64,000 bases of DNA from Croceibacterium salegens (GTDB lineage Bacteria; Pseudomonadota; Alphaproteobacteria; Sphingomonadales; Sphingomonadaceae). This document shows, one piece after another, positions 34,912 through 43,600 of the stretch. A program made the translations under genes and the position numbers. Location of the stretch: positions 62,001 through 126,000 of the forward strand of contig NZ_WTYM01000030.1 of assembly GCF_009827435.1 (NCBI RefSeq), written 5' to 3'. The notes under the pieces were generated by a model. That model was not told where the DNA came from, did not search any database, and was given only the letters and a program-made list of their open reading frames with translations. Position 1 is the first letter of the stretch. Each line of letters starts with the position of its first letter.

Positions 34912-35283
34912 ATGACGAAGCGTTTTGCATTGGCCGCCTTGGCCATCCTTGCCGCCGGACCGGCGATCGCCCACCACAGTATGGCCGTCAATTTCGACCT
35001 GACCCAGCGCATTTCCGAACAAGGCACGCTCGAAAGGATCGAGTGGACCAATCCGCACGTCCATCTGTTCCTCAAGGTCAAGGGCGAAACCTGGGCCTTC
35101 GAGGGGCCCGCGCCGAGCTGGTTTCGCGGGCGCTCCTACAAGCGCAGCGATTTCGAGGAATCGATCAGCAAGCCGGTGACGATCGACGCCAGCCCCGCGC
35201 GCAACGGCAGCAAGGCCGGGCTGATCCGCCAGATCAAGCTACCCAACGGGGTGATCATCTCCGCCTGTCCGCAAAACTGCTGA
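34912..35283 (+). CDS. DUF6152 family periplasmic protein
   Basis: The 123-residue product has a signal peptide (RFALAALAILAAGPAIA) directly followed by HHSMAVNFD and then a small beta-rich domain with LERIEWTNPHVHLFLKVKG and WFRGRSYKRSDFE. These are hallmarks of DUF6152, a family of unknown role. The paired histidines right after the cleavage site could bind metal, which is speculation. GAGGAA precedes the ATG. The WD40-like protein gene starts 14 bases after the stop, so they form an operon. Confidence 0.8.
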   Translation: MTKRFALAALAILAAGPAIAHHSMAVNFDLTQRISEQGTLERIEWTNPHVHLFLKVKGETWAFEGPAPSWFRGRSYKRSDFEESISKPVTIDASPARNGSKAGLIRQIKLPNGVIISACPQNC

Positions 35284-35297
35284 ACGGGAGAAAGAAC

Positions 35298-37247
35298 ATG
35301 GGCAAACAGCGGGCGAAAGCCGCTCTTGCGGCAGCCGGCAAGCTGGCGATGGCGACCATGTTGGGCTGCAGCCTAACCACGGCGGCCTGGGCCGAAGTCA
35401 GCGAAGAGCAGCGCGAAGCAAACGAGAAGCAGCAGCGCGAGATCCGGGACGCTCGCCGGGCCGCGGCGGTCAAGGAAAGGGCCACGATCTCCAGGATCGT
35501 CGCCGCGGACGGTACAGAGCTCGCCCGGATCGAATTTTCCGATCCCAACATGGGCGAGCCAAAGTTCTCCCCGGATATGAGCCGCTATGCAGCGCTCATG
35601 GTCGACCGGCCGAACGGTTCAACCGATCTCTGGGTGTTCGATTACAGGAACGGCACCAAGGCCCAGATCACGACGAGCGGCAAGGGCGAGGATGTGTCGG
35701 GCTTCACCTGGTCGCCCGATGGCAAGTCGCTGGCTTATTCTGCCGTGCGCAACGGCCAGTACAACGTCTACCGGCGGCCCGTCGAAGGACCGCCGGGCGA
35801 TGGTGAGCTGGTTTTTGACAACCGCGGCGGCGACATCGACCTGTGGGACTGGTCGCCCGACGGCCGCTACCTTGCCTACGATACCGGCTTCACGACGGCG
35901 ACAGTCGACGGTGGCGGGATTCACCTGATCGATCTCGAAAAGGGCGGTCCTCCGATCGAGGTGCTCAAGACGCCCTATCCGATATTCGTACCCCAGTTTT
36001 CGCCCGATGGACGCTATCTGTCCTATACCGCGCTCGATCGCGGCGCCTTCCCCATCGAAGTGACGAGGGCAGTGCCGATCGATCAGGGCGGCGGCCAGTA
36101 CTGGCGGCTCGCCAACGCCGGGTCCGGCGCCAGCTCTCTGTGGTCGGCGGACGGCAAGACGGTCCTCTATTGCGACGCGAAGGCGAGACTCACGATGGGG
36201 GTCAGCGTCGAGCCGGATGGCGACGCGGTCAAGCATGGGGAGGCGGCCGCGGTCGACGCTCCCAAGGGCATCATGACCGGTGCCGAGGACGGCGAGTGCT
36301 TTAACCCCAGCCGCGACGGCCAGCGCCTTAACGCGATCGGACTGCCAAAGGATCCGTCCGAACGGATCGTGATGGTCGATCGGTCCGGGCGCGAGCTGGC
36401 GCAGTTCGGCAAGCCGGGAACCTGGGGTCTGGCGTCGTTCTCGCCCGATGGATCGCGCATTCTTGCGATAGCCGCGGCGGACGACAATTCGCCAAACTCG
36501 GCCATCTGGTCGATCGATCCCGCGACCGGCGAGGAAACCAAAGTGGCCGACGACAGCCCGTTCAAGCGGGACCTGATCTGGGCGGGCAACGACTCCTACA
36601 TTTCAGCGACGGGCCATTTCGACAACGGGGCCCAATTTTACGTCTACCGCCATCCTGTCAGCGGTGAGGGCGGGCCGGAAACAGTCTTCGAACTCGAGCC
36701 GGGCGTCGTCTCCTTCGAGCCCACCGACGTCTCGTCCGACGGGAAGTACCTGATCGCAAACATTGCCGGCTACATAGCCGCTATCCCGCTGGCCAAGGGC
36801 GCAGAAAGTCCCGAGGCGCGGGATGTCCTGCGCGGGGAATTCGATGTCGCCGTCCTGCGGCTCTCGCCCGACATGGAATACGCCGCCTACACCTATAACG
36901 ATACCGGGCGGTTCGAGGTCTATCTCGCGCCTTTCGACCGGAGTACCGCCGCCGTGGATGACAGCGCCGCCCGCATGATAAGCCAGGGCGGCATGGCCAG
37001 CGCCGTTTCCTGGCGCGCGGACGGCAAGGAACTCTATTACCTGAGCGACCTGCCCGACACGCCCGAGATCAACGATTTTGCGGTCATGGCCGTCGGCGTG
37101 AGCACGAAACCCGCCCTGACGGTGGGGGAGCCGCACGCACTGTTCACGATCGTTCTCCCGGCCGGGGTGACCGCCAGCGGCCGGATGCTGTTCTGGCGGA
37201 TCGCCAGCCCCGACGGCCAGCGCTTCCTGTTCGTGAACGATCAATAG
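35298..37247 (+). CDS. Secreted WD40-like (PD40/TolB-type) beta-propeller protein
   Basis: The 649-residue product has a signal peptide (residues 1-32), a charged helical stretch (EEQREANEKQQREIRDAR) and then repeated PD40 blades marked by SPDG or SPDM: PKFSPDMSRYAALMV, FTWSPDGKSLAYSA, WDWSPDGRYLAYD, PQFSPDGRYLSYTA, ASFSPDGSRILAIA and LRLSPDMEYAAYTY. This is a periplasmic propeller of the TolB C-terminal type; the same repeats follow kinase domains in other bacteria, but no kinase is present here. Ligand unknown. It is co-transcribed with the DUF6152 gene. Confidence 0.8.
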   Translation: MGKQRAKAALAAAGKLAMATMLGCSLTTAAWAEVSEEQREANEKQQREIRDARRAAAVKERATISRIVAADGTELARIEFSDPNMGEPKFSPDMSRYAALMVDRPNGSTDLWVFDYRNGTKAQITTSGKGEDVSGFTWSPDGKSLAYSAVRNGQYNVYRRPVEGPPGDGELVFDNRGGDIDLWDWSPDGRYLAYDTGFTTATVDGGGIHLIDLEKGGPPIEVLKTPYPIFVPQFSPDGRYLSYTALDRGAFPIEVTRAVPIDQGGGQYWRLANAGSGASSLWSADGKTVLYCDAKARLTMGVSVEPDGDAVKHGEAAAVDAPKGIMTGAEDGECFNPSRDGQRLNAIGLPKDPSERIVMVDRSGRELAQFGKPGTWGLASFSPDGSRILAIAAADDNSPNSAIWSIDPATGEETKVADDSPFKRDLIWAGNDSYISATGHFDNGAQFYVYRHPVSGEGGPETVFELEPGVVSFEPTDVSSDGKYLIANIAGYIAAIPLAKGAESPEARDVLRGEFDVAVLRLSPDMEYAAYTYNDTGRFEVYLAPFDRSTAAVDDSAARMISQGGMASAVSWRADGKELYYLSDLPDTPEINDFAVMAVGVSTKPALTVGEPHALFTIVLPAGVTASGRMLFWRIASPDGQRFLFVNDQ

Positions 37248-37259
37248 CGAAGTGGGGGC

Positions 37260-38123
37260 TCAGCTTGCCGGTGTTAGGCCGCTCGGTGATTCCTCGACTC
37301 GTTTCCGGACTGTCGTTTCAACCATCGAGCGAGTTTCCGAAGGCGAATCGGGCTCGGTCACGGTAATGGTCGCCGCTTTTACCCGCCCTATCACATTGCC
37401 AGTGGCGTCAAGTTCGAAAGAGACCTCAAGAGTCCCGGACACCACATCCTTCGCATGAACTTGACGTGCCTGATCAAGTGAAAGTTCCTTGCCCGAGATC
37501 TCAGCCACGACGACATCGGTCTGGGCGCTCGACTCCCGAATGCGATTTCCATCGATGACTGCACTAGCCGAAAGCCGACTTGTTCCATCATTATCGACCT
37601 GAGTTGTAAGCGCCACTGGTCGCTGGATATTGGGGTCGCTGAACACTTCACCGGGCCGCAAATCGAACGGCGCGATCAACTCCAGGACAGATTGTGGATC
37701 ACACTCAATCTGGAACGCATTCCAGGTGAAAATCCAATGTCCACACGCTTCGCGCGTATATCCTGCAAATTCGAGAAAGCGTTCGACACGTGCCTCAAGC
37801 TCGGCTTCGTTCAGAAGTTTCAATTCGCCATCGTTGCTGTGCAGGATTCGCGCCGGAAACTGCCAACTTACTGACCTGTCACTGTCGCTTGCACTTTCGG
37901 GAAGGTCGTACTCGAGTTCGACGCCTTGATCGGTGGTGGCCAACACTTTCTCGATCAGCGTATCGCGGTCAAAAGAGCTGCCCGAACCGGACTCCGATTT
38001 CGACTCTGTCTTCGTCTCGATCGTGATGAGCCAGGTATCTCCAGCGACGTGCTGACGTGCGGCCACCGGAGACGTGAAAAACATCCCTGCGACCAACAGG
38101 AGAGCAGGCGAGATGCGCCTCAC
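37260..38123 (-). CDS. Low-GC secreted protein of unknown function
   Basis: The 287-residue product has a signal peptide (MRRISPALLLVAGMFFTSPV, cut near VAA) and a beta-rich mature domain with WLITIETKTESKS, VELEYDLPES, CGHWIFTWNAFQIECDP and SFELDATGNVIGRVKAATI. Two cysteines (CGHW and IECD) may pair. Its base composition is clearly lower in GC than both neighbours, hinting at recent arrival. Its ATG overlaps the dioxygenase stop by four bases, so it is translated as the last gene of the AAHS-tauD operon. No family recognised. Confidence 0.62.
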   Translation of the reverse strand: MRRISPALLLVAGMFFTSPVAARQHVAGDTWLITIETKTESKSESGSGSSFDRDTLIEKVLATTDQGVELEYDLPESASDSDRSVSWQFPARILHSNDGELKLLNEAELEARVERFLEFAGYTREACGHWIFTWNAFQIECDPQSVLELIAPFDLRPGEVFSDPNIQRPVALTTQVDNDGTSRLSASAVIDGNRIRESSAQTDVVVAEISGKELSLDQARQVHAKDVVSGTLEVSFELDATGNVIGRVKAATITVTEPDSPSETRSMVETTVRKRVEESPSGLTPAS

Positions 38124-39013
38124 CGCTCCGGCGCTTCCCCGTTGATCGCCACCCGGTGCATTACCCGGCGCTCCCCCGCATAATCGTTGAGCGCGTAGTG
38201 CAGCGTGGCGCGGTTGTCCCAGAAGGCGACGTCGCCGACCTGCCAGCGCCAGCGGCAGGTGAAGGGCTCGCGGGTCGCCTGGGCCATCAGGTAGTCGAGC
38301 AGCGGGGCGCTTTCTTCCTCGGTCATGTCCTCGAAGCGCGGGGTGAAGGCGCCGCTGACGTAATAGAGCTTGCGACCGCTTTCGGGGTGGGTGCGGACGA
38401 GGGGGTGGGGGTGTTCCCAGTGCGCCGCCGCCGTAGGTGAGGAGCGAACCGAGCTGTCCTTGCCCCAGTCGAGCGCCTTCTCGCCGTAGATCTTGGCGGG
38501 CGTGTGCATGACCGTGAGCGTGTCGATCAAGCGCTTCATTCCGTCCGAAAGATCGTCGTAAGCCGTATAAAGATTGGACCAGAGCGTATCGCCGCCGACT
38601 TCAGGCACCTGCTTGGCGTAGAGCACCGACCCGAGCGGCGGTTCGGGCATGTAGGTCAGGTCGCCGTGCCAGGCGCCGCCGAAGTTGCGGGTGTCGGTCG
38701 GCTCCTGCCGCACCTCGATGATGTCGGGGTATTCGTCCATCCCGGCAACCTGGTCGTGGCGGTTGAGCGTGCCAAAGCGCCGGGCGAAGGCGAGCTGCTG
38801 GTCGGGCGTCATGTCCTGTCCGCGGAAAAAGATGACGAGATGCTCGACCAGCGCGCGGCGGATTTCGCCGATCGTCTCGTCGTCGAGCTCCTGCGACAGG
38901 TCGACACCCTCGACGATCGCCCCGAGCGAGGCCGAGTAACGCTTGACGCCAATGCGGCGGTAATCCGCCGATGCGGCCTGCGGGGCAATGCGCCTGCCGG
39001 TGATCGCGGTCAT
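38120..39013 (-). CDS. TauD/TfdA-family 2-oxoglutarate-dependent dioxygenase
   Basis: These non-heme iron enzymes hydroxylate substrates such as taurine, alkyl sulfates or aryloxyalkanoates. The 297-residue product has the iron ligands H116 and D118 (WHGDLTY) and distal H286 (VMHRVAI), plus VIFFRGQDMTPDQQLAFARRFG and WDNRATLHYALNDY. All three metal ligands are present, so it should be active. The substrate is unknown; the adjacent AAHS transporter suggests an organic acid. ATGA overlaps join it to the transporter gene upstream and to the low-GC gene downstream. Confidence 0.88.
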   Translation of the reverse strand: MTAITGRRIAPQAASADYRRIGVKRYSASLGAIVEGVDLSQELDDETIGEIRRALVEHLVIFFRGQDMTPDQQLAFARRFGTLNRHDQVAGMDEYPDIIEVRQEPTDTRNFGGAWHGDLTYMPEPPLGSVLYAKQVPEVGGDTLWSNLYTAYDDLSDGMKRLIDTLTVMHTPAKIYGEKALDWGKDSSVRSSPTAAAHWEHPHPLVRTHPESGRKLYYVSGAFTPRFEDMTEEESAPLLDYLMAQATREPFTCRWRWQVGDVAFWDNRATLHYALNDYAGERRVMHRVAINGEAPER

Positions 39014-40362
39014 GCCGGTTGCAACCTGCGCTTCGGCTCGACCTGGCAATCGACGATGAAGGCCGCGGCGAAGACCATCAGCGAGATGACGACCAGCGTC
39101 GCGAAGTACCAGATAAAGCTGTCGCCTCCGAGGTTCATCAGCCACCCGCCGCCGAGCACCATGCTGATCGACATGACCCGGCCCGAGGTGATGACCATGC
39201 CGATCCCGCCCGCGCGACACGAATGGGCATAGCCCGAGGCCATGATGACGTAGAACACCGTGATCATCATCGAGACCAGCCCGACGGCCAGCCCTTCGAG
39301 CCAGACAATCGCCTCGACCTGTCCGGCAGTGGGTGCGCCATTCGCGCCCTCGATGATGATGGCCAGCCCGAGGATCGTGGCAAGGATCGCCGCCGCCCCG
39401 GCGATGGTCACCGCCTTCGATCCGAACGTGCGCGTGGTCAGCCCCGCCGACAATCCGCCGATGATCGAAAGGATGCCCTGCCAGAAGCTCGCCCTGAGCG
39501 CGTCATCGAGCGACAGTCCGGCCGAGGTCAGCAGCGTCGGAGTCCAGTTGAGCAGGCCATAGACCAGCGTCGTCGTGGCCGAGAAGCTGATCACCATGCC
39601 GAGGTTGAGCCGGTTGTTGCTGCGATGGAACACTCCGATCTGCTCGCCGGGGGCCGCATCGGGGCTGGTCACCACTTCCGGCAAGAGTTCGATCGACCCG
39701 TCGATCACCCGCGAGGCGCTCTTCTGCGCCGCCTCGCGCCGTCCCCGCGTCAGGAGCCATGCGGGCGGCTCGCGCAGGACGGCGACGAGCAGCGCGCCGA
39801 GCACGAGCGAGCCCACGCCGAAGATCATGAACGCACCGCGCCAGCCGTAGGCTGGCAACATCAGCGGCATGACCGCGGCGCTGACCGAGATGCCCACGGG
39901 GATGCCTACCGACAGGAACGAGACCGCGTGCGGGCGGGTCTTCTCGTTGACCCAGTCGCTGACCAGCGCCAGCGCGTTGGGATAGGCCGCGCCGAAGCCG
40001 AGCCCGCCAAGCGCGCGGACTGCGGCCATTTCCCACACTCCGTTGGTGAACGATGCAAGGATGGTCGATCCGCCAAAGATCGCGCAGGCAATGGCCAGCG
40101 TGCGCAGCCGTCCGATACGGTCGCCCAGCATCCCGCCGAAGATCGACCCGAAGCCCATGCCGAAGAGCGATGCGGCGAGGGCCGGGCCGAACACGGCGCG
40201 GTCGATGTTCCATTCCTCGAGGATCACCGGGGTGACCAGCGAGAGCGATTGCAGGTCGATCCCGTCGATCACCAGCAGCGCCAGCCCGAAGACCATCACC
40301 ACGATCTGGAACGGCCGCAGGGGCAGGTCGGCGATTGCCGCACTGAACGTCGATTGCCGCAT
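39010..40362 (-). CDS. AAHS-type MFS transporter (aromatic acid:H+ symporter-like)
   Basis: The 450-residue product has 12 predicted membrane helices. The AAHS signatures are GIDLQSLSLVTPVI in helix 1 and LGDRIGRLRTL, the MFS loop 2-3 motif. ALGGLGFGAAYPNALAL follows, and the middle cytoplasmic loop contains EPPAWLLTRGRRE. It probably imports an aromatic or related carboxylic acid that the neighbouring TauD-type enzyme then attacks. AGGAGAA precedes the ATG at 40362. It is divergent from dnaE2, and the LexA box lies in the shared region, though the box is 94 bases from this start. Confidence 0.85.
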   Translation of the reverse strand: MRQSTFSAAIADLPLRPFQIVVMVFGLALLVIDGIDLQSLSLVTPVILEEWNIDRAVFGPALAASLFGMGFGSIFGGMLGDRIGRLRTLAIACAIFGGSTILASFTNGVWEMAAVRALGGLGFGAAYPNALALVSDWVNEKTRPHAVSFLSVGIPVGISVSAAVMPLMLPAYGWRGAFMIFGVGSLVLGALLVAVLREPPAWLLTRGRREAAQKSASRVIDGSIELLPEVVTSPDAAPGEQIGVFHRSNNRLNLGMVISFSATTTLVYGLLNWTPTLLTSAGLSLDDALRASFWQGILSIIGGLSAGLTTRTFGSKAVTIAGAAAILATILGLAIIIEGANGAPTAGQVEAIVWLEGLAVGLVSMMITVFYVIMASGYAHSCRAGGIGMVITSGRVMSISMVLGGGWLMNLGGDSFIWYFATLVVISLMVFAAAFIVDCQVEPKRRLQPA

Positions 40363-40455
40363 GTGTTCTCCTCTTCCCGCCTGGCAGTCTGTCAGTGGTT
40401 TTTGACTTCGTCCACAGCAATCGCCGGGAGAACGGGCTAGGAGAATCCGCGGAGA

Positions 40456-40470
40456 GAACATATAAGGAAC
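40456..40470. promoter_or_regulatory. LexA (SOS) box upstream of dnaE2
   Basis: GAACATATAAGGAAC is a perfect GAAC-N7-GAAC, the alphaproteobacterial LexA operator read on the other strand. It shares the GAAC-N7-GAAC form and orientation with the imuA box. It lies 155 bases before the dnaE2 start, unusually far because a palindromic repeat fills the leader. TATAAG inside it could belong to the promoter. Confidence 0.85.
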
Positions 40471-40534
40471 ATATGCACTGTCGCGATAGTCCTGTGCACG
40501 CCTGGCTTGGCCGGGCGGCAACCGCAAACCATGC

Positions 40535-40618
40535 CGTCACCCCCGCGAAGGCGGGGGTCCAGCTGTCCTTTCGGCGAAGAGCGAGAGCAGCTGGATTCCC
40601 GCCTTCGCGGGAATGACG
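40535..40618. repeat. REP-like palindromic element in the dnaE2 leader
   Basis: The 84-base element begins CGTCACCCCCGCGAAGGCG and ends with the near-perfect inverse CGCCTTCGCGGGAATGACG. Inner arms CCAGCTG and CAGCTGG pair again. It ends seven bases before the annotated dnaE2 GTG, so the dnaE2 message would start with a large hairpin close to the ribosome-binding site. Confidence 0.85.
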
Positions 40619-40625
40619 AAAGAGG

Positions 40626-43600
40626 GTGCCGGCGTTGCCCGAAAACGACCTCCATATTCCCCGTCGCAGGGTGGAATTCGATCCCGATCTGGTCGAGCCG
40701 CCAGCGCGTGCGCCCTTCGTCGAGCTGGGGTTGGTCAGTTGCTTCAGCTTCCTGCGCGGGGCTTCGGACGCGGTCGACCTGGTGCTGGCGGCCCACGCGC
40801 TGGGGTACGATGCGCTCGGCATTGCCGACGCCAATTCGATGGCCGGGGTGGTGCGGGTCCACACCGAAGCGAAGACGCTCAAGCTGCGGCCGGTGATCGG
40901 CTGCCGCATCGAGACGGTCGAGGGGCTCGCCTTCCTCGCCTATCCGAAAGACCGCGCCGCCTACGGGCGCCTGTGCCGGTTGATCTCGGCAGGACGGATG
41001 GGGACGCTCGACGGAGGCTGGCAGGAAAAGGGGGTGTGCGAGATCTCGCTGGCGATGCTCGCGGCGCATGGCGAAGGGGTGCAGCTGGTGCTGCTGCCGC
41101 CGGCGGATCTCGACGCCAAGTTCACCATCGCGGTGGAGAGCAATGTCATCCCCTTCCGTCACCCCGGCCCCCGAGCCGGGGTCCCGCTTCCTTCTAGTGT
41201 AGCGGAAGAAAGCTGGCCCCCGGATCAAGTCCGGGGTGACGAGGTTGAGAGGAAGGGGTGCATGGCCGACATCCTCCCCCACCTGGGCGCCCGGCTCCCC
41301 ACGCTGCGCCACATCGCCGCGCCGTACCTCTACACCGGCGACGATATCGCCCGGATCGACCGGCTCGACGCGCTGGCGAAGGCCAACGGCCTCGCCTTGC
41401 TGGCGACCAACGACGTCCACTACCACGCCCCCGACCGCCGCCCGCTGCAGGACGTGATGACCGCGATCCGTCACAAGACCACCGTGGCACGGGCCGGGCA
41501 CCTGCTCCACGCCAATGCCGAGCGGCATCTCAAGGGGCCGGGCGAGATGGTCCGCCTGTTCGAGCGCTGGCCCCACGCCATCGCCGCCGCGCGCGAGGTG
41601 GCCGACGCCTGCACCTTCAGCCTCGACGAGCTGAAATACGAATATCCCACCACGGCCTATCCGTACGGGATGACGCCGCAGGACTATCTCGTCCAGCAAA
41701 CCTTCGAGGGAGCAAAATGGCGTTATCCCAACGGTTTGAAACGCGATATCGAGAAAACACTTGAGAAGGAGCTGGCGCTGATCGCCCAGCTCGGCATCGC
41801 GCCCTACTTCCTCACCATCAAGGAAATCGTCGACTTCGCACGGGCGCAGGATCCGCCGATCCTGTGCCAGGGGCGCGGCAGCGCGGCGAACTCGGCGGTG
41901 TGCTTCTGCCTCGGCATCACCGAGGTCGATCCGGCCGAGCACCAGTTGCTGTTCGACCGCTTCATCTCCGCCGAGCGCACCGAGCCGCCCGACATCGACG
42001 TCGATTTCGAGCACGAGCGGCGCGAGGAGGTGATCCAGCACATCTACGCCCAATACGGCCGCGAGCACGCCGGCCTGTGCGCCACGGTGATCCACTATCG
42101 CCCACGCATGGCGATCCGCGAGGTCGGCAAGGCCATGGGGCTGAGCGAGGACGTCACCGCGCTGCTCGCGCGCACCGTGTGGGGCGGGTACGGGCAGGAG
42201 ATCGACGAGGAGCACGTCCGGCGCGAGACCGGGCTCGACCTGCGCGACCCGCACCTGCGCCGGGTGCTCAAGCTGACCGGGCAGATGATCGGCATGCCGC
42301 GCCACCTCAGCCAGCACGTCGGCGGGTTCATTCTCACCGACAAGCTGCTGACCGAGACGGTGCCGATCGGCAACGGCGCCATGCCCGACCGCAGCTTTAT
42401 CGAGTGGGACAAGGACGACATCGACGCACTCGGCATCTTCAAGGTCGACGTGCTCGCGCTGGGCATGCTGACCTGCATCCGCAAGTGCCTCGACCTGCTC
42501 GAGCGGCACCACGGCCGCAAGCTGACGCTGGCCACCGTCCCGCAGGAGGACCCGGCGGTCTACGACATGCTGTGCCAGGGGGATTCGGTCGGCGTGTTCC
42601 AGGTCGAGAGCCGGGCGCAGATGAACATGCTGCCACGCCTGCGCCCCCGCAAGTTCTACGACCTGGTGGTCGAGGTGGCGATCGTGCGGCCCGGGCCGAT
42701 CCAGGGCGACATGGTTCACCCCTACCTCAAGGCGCGCAAGGCGCAGCGCGAGGGCGGTCCGGCGTTCCAGCTTCCCGGTCCCGCGCCCGAGCATGGCCCG
42801 GCGGACGAGCTGTCCTCGATCCTCGAACGCACCTACGGGGTGCCGATCTTCCAGGAACAGGCGATGAAGATCGCGCTCGACGCGGCCAAGTTCTCGCCCG
42901 GCGAAGCCAACCAGCTGCGCAAGGCGATGGCGACCTTCCGCAGCCGCGGGATGATGCACCAGCACGAGGAGAAGATGGTCGGACGGATGGTCGCGCGCGG
43001 CTACGATCCCGAATTCGCCCAGCGCTGCTTCAACCAGATCAAGGGCTTCGGCGAATACGGTTTTCCCGAGAGCCACGCGGCGAGCTTCGCGCACCTCGTC
43101 TACGTCTCGGCCTGGCTCAAGTGCCATTACCCCGCCGCCTTCGCCGCGGCGCTGCTCAACTCGCAACCGATGGGTTTCTACGCCCCGGCGCAGATCGTCC
43201 GCGACGCGGCCGAGCACGGGGTCGAGGTCCTGCCGGTGGATGTGAATTGCAGTGCGTGGGACAACGGGCTTGAGGTCCTTCGAGACGCAGATGGGCCTTC
43301 GACGAGCTCAGTCCCATCTGCTCCTCAGGATGAGCGGGGTTCTTCCATGTTCGCTCATCCTGAGGAGCGGCTGAGGAGCCGCAAAGCGGCGTCTCGAAGA
43401 CGCGTCTCGAAGGGCCTCCGCCTCGGCCTGCGGCAGGTCGACGGGCTGCCCGAACACGTCGCGGCGCAGATGGTGGCGGCGCGCGAGACGGGCGGGGCGT
43501 TTCGCGACGTGACCGAACTGCGCGACCGGGCGCGGGTGCCGCCATCGCATGTCGAGCGGCTTGCTTCGGCCGATTGCTTCGGCTCGCTGGAACTGCCGCG

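Noticed and set aside
41157-41241. Reading the palindrome in dnaE2 as a terminator or as the end of a split gene
   Set aside because: The dnaE2 frame continues without a stop through it, the flanking protein is homologous in order on both sides, and no T run follows the hairpin.
40437-43217. 926-codon open frame on the minus strand, antisense to dnaE2
   Set aside because: It mirrors the dnaE2 codon pattern and also runs through the palindromes. No motif was recognised, while the plus strand encodes an unmistakable polymerase.
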